Assembly: GCF_910592395.1 (NCBI RefSeq)
Contig: NC_088321.1
Span: forward strand, 1,240,001-1,304,000
Direction of reading: 5' to 3'
DNA length: 64,000 bases
Source of the DNA: Lineus longissimus
Lineage: Eukaryota > Nemertea > Pilidiophora > Heteronemertea > Lineidae
Each line of letters starts with the position of its first letter. The stretch's first letter is position 1. A model generated the notes under the pieces. The model worked only from the letters and a program-made list of their open reading frames with translations. It did no database searches and had not been told where the DNA came from. A program made the position numbers and the translations under genes. Shown here one piece after another: positions 20,991-32,600 of the stretch.

Positions 20991-21582
20991 AGTACATACC
21001 CGAATAGGAAACAAGTATCTGTCGAGACCAAGGGACGAGTTTGACATCATTAAAGCGTATACATTATTAGATTTGATATATTTTGATTTAAGCCCTGCAC
21101 AGCCAGGAATCCAACTGGAATGGCGGATCAATGCGACGCCGCACTGGTGAGAAGGCCCGTCGCTTAAATCCGTATTTATCCAGAATAAGAGTAATCCTTG
21201 GTGATAATCCGCAAAAATCCCTTGCCAACGATCCAATCGAGTCATGAAATCTCAAATCATATAGTCCCGCTTAAAGTGAATATTGTACGACCAGCGTTTC
21301 AGCGCTGGCCTGCTTTTACATTTCTATCACTCGAGATATACCTTTCTTCTTTCCTGCACAAAAAACACCGGCGCGGATGCAATCGCGCAGCCTGGTAAAA
21401 ACTCGCGTTGTCATATTCCAACCTCGCGTCAGGAGTTGGTGGAGGCGCACTGACTTGACGCGAGGCTGGCAATCGCAAATGTTGACGTATCGTACAGTTT
21501 ACATTGACAAACCTCCAGTAAATTTTGATTTTCAAACTCGCTAAAGAAATATGCGGAAAATGAGCGGAATGTGTTTTCCAGT
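20991..21582. other. No gene seen; presumed 3' UTR/flank of the Tctex1-type gene
   Basis: Lies downstream of the minus-strand stop at 21583. No clear polyadenylation signal was noticed on the minus strand. Confidence 0.45.
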
Positions 21583-22144
21583 TCATTCGTAATATAAGCC
21601 ATACACCATCGCGATTGCAAAGAGTGACGCGTTCGAGTACTTTATACTGACGAAGCTATCCGTTTGTTTATTCCAAAGACACCGCGAACCGAACTGCATT
21701 CCCGGTTGTTCCTTCAAAGAACCTAATGATACCACTGCGACCAGTTTGTAGCGCTTTATCGCAAGCGCTTTGATCTTATCCATGATAACAGCTGCTAGCT
21801 CTTGACTCAAGTTCTTACAGTTCAACGGATCGTACGGGACATCCTTTAAGCGTTCAGCTAAAATATTATTCACCAGACTCTCGATGGCCTTGACCTTAAA
21901 GGTCGTATCCGGCTCCATTTTGAAAGTGTTTTCATAGTTGGCGTTTCGTTTGCCGGTTTGTAAGAAGGTGTCGCTGCGGTCGGCTTGGGAGACCAAGTCG
22001 CCTTGTGGGTCGGCGCCTGCGTAGATTGACCCTTCGCCGAAGAGGGTCGGGCGCCGGGAGGCCCGTTTAAGGGCAACGCCGTCTGGGTTCGGGATCTTCA
22101 TGCCTCGTGAGGCTCCCTTGGGGTGCTTGTCCCAGTCGCCGGTT
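21583..22144 (-). CDS. Tctex1-domain dynein light chain (DYNLT/TCTEX1D family), last exon
   Basis: Dynein light chains of this family bind dynein intermediate chains and help assemble cytoplasmic or ciliary dynein. On the minus strand an acceptor (tctctttacag) opens the exon at 22144. The frame starts TGDWDKHPKGASRG, contains a Met at 22101, and runs to the stop at 21583. The last ~115 residues are a full Tctex1 domain: YENTFKMEPDTTF, then an IMDKIKALAIKRYKLVAVV strand, then SRCLWNKQTDSFVSIKY and the typical ending ASLFAIAMVYGLYYE. The order and spacing match the TCTEX1D/DYNLT2-5 type rather than the shorter DYNLT1. The basic N-terminal arm (ALKRASRRPTLFG) is also usual for that subgroup. Because the frame is open through the acceptor, the Met at 22101 need not be the true start; upstream exons at higher coordinates were not identified. 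Confidence 0.88.
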
Positions 22145-23721
22145 CTGTAAAGAGAGAAAAACTTCTATTTACTTTTAGGCCAACAATATCTAGTTCCTTT
22201 TCAAAACGCCAGGCGACGCCAACAGTCAGTCTTAATGCATGCTTCATGCATGCATACTCGCGCAATATTTGCGAACAATTGGTGCGTGTAGTATGTTCAT
22301 TTAGGCTATGTGTCCGCTGGGGTTGTTGTATGAGAATACGACACGGCTGATGTATTGTTTCAATCATCGCAAATCTGCCGGCCAGAAACGGAAAGTTTTC
22401 TCACTGCCCGGCCGTGATGCAGTGGCTTGTGTTGTTGACCACGGCGCTAGCTGACTTCTTCTCGTTAATTTTATACCGTTCTTGTTTTTTATAATCAATA
22501 CCTTATTGAATATGTTAAACGGTTGTGACAGTTTATGACAAACTCACACCAAGAGTCGCGAATCAGCCTGTGAAAAATGGAATGAGGCCGGTGTGACAGC
22601 GGATATAGTCCCCCTGGAGTCATAGTCCGGTAGCATTGTATTTGATCAATTAAGCAGCATGATCTATTGTACCGCTAACCCTAACCAAAACATTTAGCAA
22701 TGCGGGCTCTTGTTACATGGACTATCAGCCCTAGGACTACTATCCCTTGCACACCTGTCAAATTATACAAATGCTGGGATCCGTAGATGCGTTTTTTTCA
22801 GAGCAGAGAAGACAACCCGAATCAGACTGACCACTTTTGTACAAGGTTCGACCACAGCGCAACTTGTGCCGAAGTATCGCGTTTTCCATATTTTCGGCCG
22901 ATTGACGATTTTACACTCTAGTGCATGAGACTAAAATCGAATTTGAATGGTAGATTTGCTCGGACACCACTGTCGATCCCGCTTTAAATTGTTTTCGCTG
23001 CAATATAGGCCTTCATCGGGAAATATTTTGATCATTGCTCGCGTGGATCTGCCAAAAAAGTTGTTGGTACAACTGCGGTGAGAGAGTTGTATAGAGACAT
23101 GTGTGACTTGGCTTCCATCCTTGGATATTTCACTTTCAATTCCCAGGCCTAATGGCAAAATGAAAAATAACTGAGTATGGCCATAGATAATAAACGTCCA
23201 ATATTCTCTGTTATCAAAAGTGCAAATACTTCGCACATACAAAATCAATATAGGCCTATTTCAGTTCAATTCGGTGCAAAATGGAACAAAACTTGACTTA
23301 ACGAAACAAGGCCTATATAGGGTATTGGGATAGTCACATTTCCTTTCATACATAAAGAATGATATTAAGTATATAGAGTAAGTATCAATATGATGTAGGT
23401 CGAGGCTATTTGAGTTTTAAGTATAGTTTCCTCGTTGGGAAAGAAGCAGTTCCTTCTGCTTTTAATCGTGTAATTGCGTGCTACGCTGAATCTGCTGAAG
23501 ACGTTTTTTTCCAAATTCTATATCATAAGTTAAAGGGGCAAGTTTACATCGCAAATATGTTGGTTTTTATACGTAAATGGTTTCCAGGAAGACCGGGACA
23601 TCTCCAAATGATAGACACAGCACCGGAACATCGGTCGAAAATCACAACCTGTGACACCGAGTCATTTTGACCGAGTCACTTTTTCGACTCTGGTTTTCAA
23701 AATAGATTGTATAAATTTCAA
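22145..23721. other. No gene confirmed; should hold upstream exons of the Tctex1-type gene
   Basis: The minus-strand upstream exon(s) are expected here or beyond. A possible minus-strand donor (gggca/gtgaga) is near 22.39 kb, but no coding exon could be tied to it by phase and homology. Confidence 0.4.
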
Positions 23722-25787
23722 GGAAGTGACTATTTGGCAAGCCCGGCTTACCAAACAGCGACTTTTTCTTGTCCTGAATGGAGAGCCGAACTCATTAATA
23801 TTAAAGTAAAGCCTCCAGCTCGCCAAACAGGGTAGATTTTTTACCTGTTTGGCAAGCCCGGCTGGCCGAACAGGGTGGCTTTTTAGTGCTGTTTGGCAAG
23901 CGGCTCTCCAAACAGGACAAAAAAAGATGCCTGTTCGGCGAGCGGCTTGCCAAATAGACCCGGCCAAATTTCAAATTGATGTTGTTTTACGAACCTGTCC
24001 ATTAGAGCTCCATGGGTCATTGGTCTTATCCGAGAATCCCCTGCCCAATAGTCATGATAGCAACAGGCCTTCTGGTCAAAATATCTTAACCACAAACCAG
24101 CTTATACTCCATTTCAAGAAAAGTAGCACTGCACGTGAACAAAACCCAAAAATGGCTTTTAAAATTGTCGGAATTTTGCTTAAAGTGGCTCATTCCTACT
24201 TAAGTGCTGTCCGATTCTGGCAAAGTATGCACTTCTAGATACTTTGAACATCGAAGTTTCAAATAAGATGAAACATTTCGCTCAACTCATACGTTTTCTG
24301 AGAGAATTCAACGAAGTTCCGAGTGCCTTTTTCATGGAATGGACTATAGTCCTATAGGTTATGAGCTAGCTTTCGCGTGTCTCATAATATGAACAATTTT
24401 CTTAATAAAACACTTCGAATTTCAAATAGAATAACACGTTTATCGCACGAACGAAACCAATAAAAATAGCTACGTAAATACTTCGCAAACAGTTGATAAA
24501 GATACGAAAATATATTAAGAAAATAGTTGGGTGAATTGCATAAAAGCTTTTGAATAGCAGGAGACGTTTTCTGTTATTTTATCACCAGTAAAATGACATT
24601 ACGTGCCTTTTCTTCACCCGAGCGGTATAAACATCATTCTCTGGTTCGTGCTCTAAAACTCACAATTTGACTATAATGTGTCTGTGTTGAAACGGATAGT
24701 TGCTTTTCATGTATGTCGAAATCTCAAATGAAAATAAAGACCTTAGTGTGAAATATCATTGGCGTCATAAACACTAGGAATGCGCCCTGGAATTCCATTA
24801 TTTTAACGGGGCCGTAGCAAGAGCGACAGGAGGCCAACAGACGTCGCAAAAATATGTTTTTAAAGTATGGTTTTGGCCGGAAAATTCCAAAAGTGTCATT
24901 TTTAAGCAGCAAAAATCACATTGAGGCGTTTTTTGATTACAGTCAAAGTCATCATTCCAGAGTGTTGCTGCGGCACTCTGAGGTACGCTTGGCGAATCTC
25001 GTCTTTGCGCGCGGGATTTCGAGCACGAGCGAGATGGTATCGGAGCTGACCGGAGTGTTCGCCGTGACTGATGGAACTCTTAAGAGTCAGACAGTATTGG
25101 GAGCTTGTCAACTAGTGAACATAAATACAAACCTTCTTGACATCACGGGACCCTGTTATAATATCTCAACTCGTCCTAGAATAACTCCTCAAATTTGAAA
25201 AAATAAACTTGCAAAGTTCATCAATGTTGACTCAAGTCTAGCTACTTCGGTCCCAAGAGACCGTCTGTTATGATTTCACTTCTCGCTGAATGCGGCAGAA
25301 CGATTGCTAACGAACGGTTATAACACTTGTTATGTTAGTGTTAATCTTTTAAGCCGATTTTCAATTTAAAGCGGTATATAGGCCGAGATTTTTTTTATTA
25401 AGGGCCTGTTCAGACTCATTAAAGGGAGACTACACTAATAAGAATAAGGTTTTGAGCTCCTAGAAACACTTTAAAGGTTTTTCCGCCTATACTTATATAA
25501 ACCCCATAGAGGTTTTCAGGAAATGAAAAAAAGGAAAAAAGAAGGCCGGATCTATTTGGCAAGCCGCTCGCCGAACAGGCATCTTTTTTTGTCCTGTTTG
25601 GAGAGCCGCTTGCCAAACAGCACTAAAAAGCCACCCTGTTCGGCCAGCCGGGCTTGCCAAACAGGTAAAAAATCTACCCTGTTTGGCGAGCTGGAGACTT
25701 TACTTTAATATTAATGAGTTCGGCTCTCCATTCAGGACAAGAAAAAGTCGCTGTTTGGTAAGCCGGGCTTGCCAAATAGTCACTTCC
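23722..25787. mobile_element. Long-TIR element, 2066 bp, 244-bp terminal inverted repeats
   Basis: Inverted repeats at 23722-23965 and 25544-25787 have equal length and, by eye, differ at two positions. Each is packed with imperfect palindromes of the form tttggcaagccggcttgcca. The ends are ggaagtgactatttggcaag and its inverse. The 1578-bp centre has only short unrecognised frames, so it looks non-autonomous or carries a cargo I cannot identify. No clean target duplication is visible. Such high arm identity implies recent mobility or gene conversion between arms. Confidence 0.85.
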
Positions 25788-26610
25788 AAAAAAGAAAACC
25801 ACCACCCTGGGCCCTTCTCATTGAGAGTATAGGCCTGTCCGCGGATTATTAAACACTTTTTAATTTAGCAAAACGATCTGCTTACGGTTAACGATTCATT
25901 TGTCATTTGTCATGTATATAGTCAGTTAATCCTCATGATTCCGACCGATCATATATGCACCGTTCTGCTTTTGAATCAAACCTACCCCTCATATAGGCAT
26001 TTCGCTTGATTTGAGTTATTAACCGAAGACCGTGACCGACATCACGAAACACAAGAACCGTTTTTGCAGTTTACGTGAAAGGGGTACGCCGTTCGTAATT
26101 ACTTGTGGTGTCCAGGATTTTGGTCGGCCTTCAAAACGCACCGATATCAAACGGAGTACGTCAATCATCTTTTCATTACATTAATTGTATGTGTGTAACA
26201 AGCAAATATATTTAACACCTGATTAAATACAATTCGGCATCAATATTTCATATTTGTAACACTTTTTATAATAAGAAAACTCGCCATTCTTAAGTTTCCG
26301 CGTCAAATACTTGGCCTGGTATGCCATCATAATGCCCGAGGGACCACTGGTGAGATTTCTCAAACGAATTGGCGAAATTTGATCTCATTTTACTTTGCTT
26401 GTCATGATTTGGTCCGGGGTGGACTTGGCAGTGAATGCGATGCCAATTGACTCACGGCCAAGTATTTTTACCAAACATATATAAATTTCCATACACAGGC
26501 AAACTAGTTTTCGTCATGGAATCCATGGTCATTACAGTGATATTTACGGAAGGCCCTCAATGATTATACGATGGTCATGCCGAATTATCCGCGGTGAATA
26601 TCAGTCCTTA
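25788..26610. other. No gene seen
   Basis: AT-rich non-coding sequence between two inverted-repeat elements. Confidence 0.5.
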
Positions 26611-27054
26611 AGCCCGCAGCACACCAGCCGCCAACTTTCGCGACAAGAAGCGTTCATCTGACGCCTCTCGACGCCGAAGTTGGCGGTCAGTGGATCCCGG
26701 TCAGAGCACACCGGTCCTGCCCAGAACTGGCGTTCAGTAGCGTCTTTTCCGCCACTTTAGGCTGCCATTTTGAAATCGTGATATCAAGACGCATACTGAT
26801 TGGCCATAGCCTCGCCGCCGACGCCAATTCAGGCGGCAATCCGTAGCACACCTGGCTTCTTCTTGCGTTCAAACGCGGCGACACGAGTCAAAAATCAAAC
26901 ATGTTAGATATTTGGCGTTTAGTTGCGGAAAGTGGCGGCAAGTGGCGTTCGCCGACGCCGTTCGTAGCAGACTAGGGATTTTTCAGGCGTTCAGGACTCT
27001 TGCGGCAAAAAACGCCTGTGAACGCCGAAGTTGGCGGCTAGTGTGCTGCGGGCT
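26611..27054. mobile_element. Foldback/MITE-like element with GC-rich ends
   Basis: Terminal inverted repeats of 27 bases, agcccgcagcacac-agccgccaactt on the left and its inverse on the right, with one mismatch. Internal segments repeat gccgacgcc and tagcacacc motifs in both orientations. No clear target duplication is seen and no protein is encoded. Confidence 0.8.
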
Positions 27055-27331
27055 TTCAGTCGCCTCCTTTTTGAAGGATGGATTTACGCACAACGACGGT
27101 GGATCGGCATATCCGCGTGATGATGGAGAATCGGAATATCTTTGGGGCAAAATTGAGTTGCTCAGACTTCTCTGATCTGTACTGTATGAGTCATGAATCC
27201 GTACAACCCGTCAAGCCTACGTCTACTTACTCGTTAATCGCTGCCATCGTCGGCATGGTTTCGTCGAGATCGTAACCGGTATGACATCGAATTGGCTACA
27301 ACCTGAAATTATAGAACACCCAAATACAATG

Positions 27332-27546
27332 TACAGTAGAACCTCTCTATTAGGGACACCCTTTGGACTGACAAGTACAGTAGAACCTCTCTATTAAGGA
27401 CACCCTCGGGACTGACAAGTGTTGTCCTTAATAGAGAGGTGCCCTGATTAGAGAGGTAAAATTGAATGGAAACACCAAATTTGGGACCAATGCAAAACTA
27501 ATGTCATTAATAGAGAGGGTGTCCTTAATAGAGATGTGTCCGCTAA
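27332..27546. mobile_element. Pogo/Tigger-like MITE, copy 2, left end duplicated, right end missing
   Basis: Two left ends (tacagtagaacctctctatt) start at 27332 and 27376. The interior matches the family, but the copy stops at tgtccgctaa, where satellite sequence begins, so the right terminus is lost. Confidence 0.8.
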
Positions 27547-29632
27547 TATTATGAACAACTTGAAATTCTGAGCTGAAATTTGCAAGATATATTTGTGTTA
27601 CTGTCAGGAAGTTTTAAACAAAATTTTGTTGAGATTCAATCAATTTGAAATAATATTTTGAAGAATTTAAAAAATGACCCTGAAGCCACTATGGATATTC
27701 CAGCTGGCAGAGGGAAAATTACAAGTAATTTCAAACTGATTGAATCTCAACAAAATTTTGTGTACAACTTCCTGACAGTAACACAAATATATCCTGAAAA
27801 TTTCAGCTGAAAATCTCAAGTCGTTCATGATATTTTGATGTATTTCCAAACCTGAAGACCCTAGAGTCACTATGGATATTCCAGCTGGCAGAGGGAAAAT
27901 CACAAGTAATTTCAAATTGATCGAATCTCAACAAAATTTTGTGTACAACTTTCTGACAGTAACACAAATATATCCTGAAAAGTTCAGCTGAAAATCTCAA
28001 GTCGTTCATGATATCTTGATGTATTTCCAAACCTGAAGACCCTGAAGCCACTATGGATATTCCAGCTGGCAGAGGGAAAAGTACAAGTAATTTCAAATTG
28101 ATTGAATCTCAACAAAATTTTGTGTACAACTTCCTGACAGTAACACAAATATATCCTGCAAATTTTAGCTCAAAATCATAAGTCGTTCATGATATTTTGA
28201 TGTATTTCCAAACAAGACCCTGAAGTCACTGTGGATATTCCACCAGCTGGCAGAGGGAAAATGACAAATAATTTCAAATTGATTGAATCTCAACAAAATT
28301 TTGTGTGCAACATCCTGGGACAGTAACACAAATATATCCTGCAAATTTCGCAAGTTGTACTCAAAATTTCATTGCCAGCTGGAATATCCAGAGTGACGCT
28401 GGGTCTTCAGGTTTGGAAAAACTTACGTTTTTGTTATTTCTTTTCGTTTATCAAACAATACACACACACTATGGTACACTGAAACTCTGGCGGCCACGCG
28501 TACAGTGGACTAGTATATCAAAATATCATGAACGACTTGTGATTTTGAGCTGAAATTGACAGGATTTATTTGTGTTACTGTCAGGAAGTTGTATAAGAAA
28601 GTTTGTTGAGATTCAATCAATCTGAAATTATTTGTAATTTTCCCTCTGCCAGCTGGTGGAATATCCACAGTGGCTTCAGGGTCATTTTTTTACATACTTC
28701 AATATATAATGAAGGACTTGAAATTCTGAGCGGGAATTTTCAGGATATATTCGTGTTACTGTCAGGAAGTTGTAAACAAAATTTTGTTGAGATTCAATCA
28801 ATTTGAAATTACTAGTAATTTTCCCTCTGCCAGCTGGAATATCCATAGCGACTCTAGGGGTCTTCAGGTTTGGAAATACATCAAAATATCATGAACGACT
28901 TATGATTTTGAGCTGAAATTTGTAGGATATACTTGTGTTACTGTCAGAAAGTTGCACACAAAATTTTGTTGAGATTCAATCAATTTGAAATTACTTGTAA
29001 TTTTCCCTCTGCCAGCTGGAATATCCAGAGTGACGCTAGGGTCTTCAGGTTTGGAAATACATCAAAATATCATGAACGACTTATGATTTTGAGCTGAAAT
29101 TTGCAGGATATACTTGTGTTACTGTCAGGAAGTTGTACACAAAATTTTGTTGAGATTCAATCAATTTGAAATTACAGGTAATTTTCCCTCTGCCAGCTGG
29201 AATATCCATAGTGACTCAGGGGTCTTTAGGTTTGGAAATACATCAAAATATCATGAACGACTTGAGATTTTGAGCTGAAATTTTCAGGATATATTTGTGT
29301 TACTGTCAGGAAGTTGTACACAAAATGTTGTTGAGATTCAATCAATTTGAAATTACTTGTAATTTTCCCTCTGCCAGCTGGAATATCCATAGTGGCTTTA
29401 GGGTCTTCAGGTTTGGAAATACATCAAAATATCATGAACGACTTACGATTTTGAGCTGAAATTTGCAGGATATATTTGTGTTACTGCCAGGAAGTTGTAA
29501 ACAAAATTTTGTTGAGATTCAATCAATTTGAAATTACTTGTAATTTTCCCTCTGCCAGCTGGAATATCCATAGTGGCTTCAGGGTCATTTTTTAAAATGC
29601 TTCAAAATATTATGAACAACTTGAAAGTAAGT
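27547..29632. repeat. ~180-bp satellite, block 2 (orientation switches twice)
   Basis: Same monomer as the block at the window start. A short inverted-orientation stretch (27547-27655) is followed by direct monomers to about 28345, then inverted monomers to about 29632. A ~100-bp unrelated insert (cttacgtttttgttatttct onward) sits near 28.43-28.52 kb. Shared landmarks include tgccagctggaatatcc and catcaaaatatcatgaac. Confidence 0.95.
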
Positions 29633-30180
29633 ATGGTAGATAACCAGCTGGCATATTCAAACCAACATAACTGATTCAAACCAACTTAAGCATATAACCC
29701 ACTGGTCGAGTCAAAATGACTGGAGCTCGACAACCAGTGGCACTGTTGGAAGCAGAGTAAGGGTAGTAGATAACCAGTAGAGTAGTAAAACTAACAGAAC
29801 TGGTAGAGTCTGACCATCTTTAGCATATAACCAGCTGGTATAGCGTCAAATAATTAGAGTCAGGTTCAGAAGCGTTACAGGTGCGCCAGATAACCAGCTG
29901 GCAGAGTCAAACCAACATATCACCAGAATACATGAATCATAAATACCCACAAGCTCGCCCCCAGGTGGAAGCTAAATGAAATGTACATCACTTGTTATGT
30001 ACTAATGGCCCCCATGTCCTGTTCGCGAGGCCACATCAACAATGGATCTCGTTTTCAGGCCGATGGCATAATTCTATCATACCAAACAGTGTTCTATTCG
30101 ATTCACCTTCCACCTGGGTGCGAGCTTGTGGGTTATGTTGATTGTTGTGGTAAATAACCAGCTGGCAGGGTCAAACCAAC
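29633..30180. repeat. Degenerate ataaccagctggcagag repeats and an inverted repeat
   Basis: The motif ataaccagctggc recurs at about 29642, 29824, 29892 and 30153. Between the last two lies an inverted repeat: cccacaagctcgcccccagg near 29950 and the inverse cacctgggtgcgagcttgtg near 30113. The ccagctggcagag core is shared with the neighbouring satellite. Confidence 0.7.
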
Positions 30181-30948
30181 ATTACTGATAATCTTGATGG
30201 TCTGGAGATCAATGTAGAAGGAATGGACGTCCTAGGAATGCAGGACCCCATACAATAGCTGTGTATTGTCAACGAATGTGGTTAATGGTTCGGTAAGGGT
30301 TCGCTACATAATCTTCAACAAAGGAACTCGGCGACTCTATTCACTTGAAGAAAAGGACCGGACTTAGATTCCGGGGGACTTGCATATCTTTTACACCGCC
30401 CCATGAGCATCGAACATCACCGAAGGCAAAAAGATTTTGATTTCTAGAGATTTCTTCAAGTATGGAAACACGCACACACGACTAGAACAACCGAAAGAGC
30501 TACTCACTTTGACCAAGATAGGTCGCGTCAAACACTCCGGGAAACAATCCTAAACCCCGTCGTAAACTAATCACCCCGACACCTCCATGAAAAATATCCT
30601 ATCCAACCCTTCAAATCCTTTCCCCGAGCATTTCGAACTTACTCCACCATAGCCTCAAAGATGACCCAAAATGCGTTGGCCTATTTTGATCTGTATGTCG
30701 TCAATGTTTTGGTTGGGTTCACGTCAAAGGTATTGATCGATTCGTGTCGTCTGCCAAAGGCCTATTTTGATATCGGCTGTTCCTAATTCGGACGCACTCC
30801 CAGTCCGATTCTTTCTAGCAAAATACTGATCACCAGTGGAACCTACCTCAGCGCAGCGGACACCTATAATACAGGACACGCATTTTGGTTACAGATTGCT
30901 TGTTACAATTCACATCCACATCACTCACGAGGAAATACACCTCTCTCA
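30181..30948. other. No gene seen
   Basis: Non-coding. A decayed left end of the pogo/Tigger-like MITE (cagtggaacctacctc) may lie near 30.83 kb. Confidence 0.45.
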
Positions 30949-31128
30949 GTCTAACCTCCCTTAGCGGACACCTCTTTATTTTGGACACCCTCCCTCCCTA
31001 TCCAGGACACACGTTTTGGTCCAAAAATGCTGGTTTCCATTCAATTTGACCTCTCTCATCAGGACACCTCTCTATTAAGGACAGCACTTGTCAGTCCCGA
31101 GGGTGTCCTCAACAGAGAGCTTCTGCAG
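30949..31128. mobile_element. Pogo/Tigger-like MITE, copy 3 (degenerate)
   Basis: The family core tttccattcaatttgacctc and tctctattaaggacagcact is present in inverted orientation relative to copies 1 and 2, but both termini are decayed. Confidence 0.7.
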
Positions 31129-31865
31129 CAATAATTAATCACCAATTGTCACATTTGATCGATGGGTTGGATGCATCGCTGTTGGTTGCTAAGGACGCGT
31201 CATCACAGGATCATGAAATGACCGGAGGTCGAGGGGGGTCACGAATACATGTAGCGTGTACAATCCTTCCTTCGTTTATGTACATAATTTTAATGCTTCA
31301 CACTATTTTGCATTAATTACACTAGAACGGAGAGCATTGATGTGGAACGAATTGTAAGAGTCAATGCGGTGTCCTACTGTGAACTCGAGCAGGAGCCGTC
31401 ACATCTAAACGTAGCATACTTCGATCAATGACTACATGTCCTGCAGTACCCTCTTGAAACTCGCAACGGCCCCTGCTAGAGTTTATAGTAGGATGTACCC
31501 CTGCCACCTCTGGGGGTTATAAAAATCAGCTAGCCGATTGAGATCGGCTGTTTGTCGTTTGCTAGGGGACGAATCATGTTGGTCCATATCTAAACCAGGG
31601 GCCTACCTCAATCGCGTAGAATAAAAAAACTCTGCCAGGGCCCGTCACGACCGCCATTCCTGGTCTTACCTTACATGTACATGTATATTGATTTCGTGCT
31701 GCCTTGAGGGTGAATAAATATTTATCCGCGAAGAATCAATAAGTGTTTTCAAACATTGGTACTGATTGTGTATAGATTTTATTAAGAACAATGCAGTGTA
31801 ACTGATTGACTTGTGGTCATTCTAAATGTTTGAAAATGCCACGTGAATTCCTACTCACAAACAAA
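31129..31865. other. No gene seen
   Basis: Non-coding sequence between two MITE copies. Confidence 0.5.
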
Positions 31866-32047
31866 TACAGTGGAACCTCTGTTAGCGGACACCTCTCTAT
31901 TAACGAGAACCTCTCTATTAATGACACTTGTTTTGGTCCTAAATTGGTTGTTTCCATTCAATTTGACCTCTCTAATCAGGACACCTCTCTATTAAGGACA
32001 GTACTTGTCAGTCCCGAGAGTGTCCTTAATAGAGAGGTTCTACTGTA
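31866..32047. mobile_element. Pogo/Tigger-like MITE, copy 4 (both ends present)
   Basis: Bounded by TA, with cagtggaacctctgttagcg at the left and taatagagaggttctactg at the right. Same interior as the other copies. Confidence 0.82.
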
Positions 32048-32081
32048 CATGTATATTTTAACTGTGAATATCAGTCACCCC

Positions 32082-32374
32082 CATCAATCAATCAATCAAG
32101 TATGACATTCTAAAGCGCCAAAATTTGGTGAAAATTTCACCAACCCTCAGGCGCCTTTGAAATACACTCGAAAAAGGTGTGCTTTTAGCATTGTTCCAAA
32201 AGCTGCCTTTGACTCCGCAAGTCTAATGTGTGTGGGCGGCCCATTCCATAGGAGTGGCGCCACCTTGTAGAAGGAGCTGTCACCAAAACGTATGCACTTG
32301 GTGCGTGGCTCCTGTAGAAGGAAAGCGGCATCAGCCCTGAGGGAATAGGCTGACCCACGTCGGCGTTGTACCAT
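32082..32374 (-). mobile_element. CR1/Jockey-like non-LTR retrotransposon 3' end, 5'-truncated
   Basis: On the minus strand a 75-codon frame (32374 to 32147) has the characteristic C-terminal tail of CR1/Jockey-type ORF2: YSLRADAAFLLQEPRTK, then SFYKVAPLLWNGPPTHIR and a final LKAHLFRVYF. It is followed by a short 3' UTR and a (ttga)n tail at 32085-32099, as usual for CR1-like elements. Only the 3' end is present. Confidence 0.8.
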
Positions 32375-32389
32375 ATCAGTCAGGTAAGC

Positions 32390-32590
32390 CGGTGTAGAAG
32401 TTTAAAATGTCCTGGGATAGAATGTCCGGGAAACAATGGATTATATTATGGGCGCTTTAATCTCTGAGCTATTGGCGGTCATGGCCTCTATAGAACCAGA
32501 TAGCGGAATACAACAGGCCCGGACACTTTTTCCAGGGGGACATTTTTTACTTTTACACCGGTGCCACTCCATGGACTGCCTTGTAGGCGA
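32390..32590. repeat. Dispersed repeat, copy 1
   Basis: Shares gcgctttaa, atggcctct, aggcccggacac and ttttccaggggg in the same order with 44690-44890. Neither copy has a coding frame of note. Confidence 0.65.
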
Positions 32591-32600
32591 GACCATCAAT

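Noticed and set aside
20599-21245. Repetitive frames of FKVEYILFKV type
   Set aside because: Produced by the 21-bp units of the foldback element in both arms and both strands.
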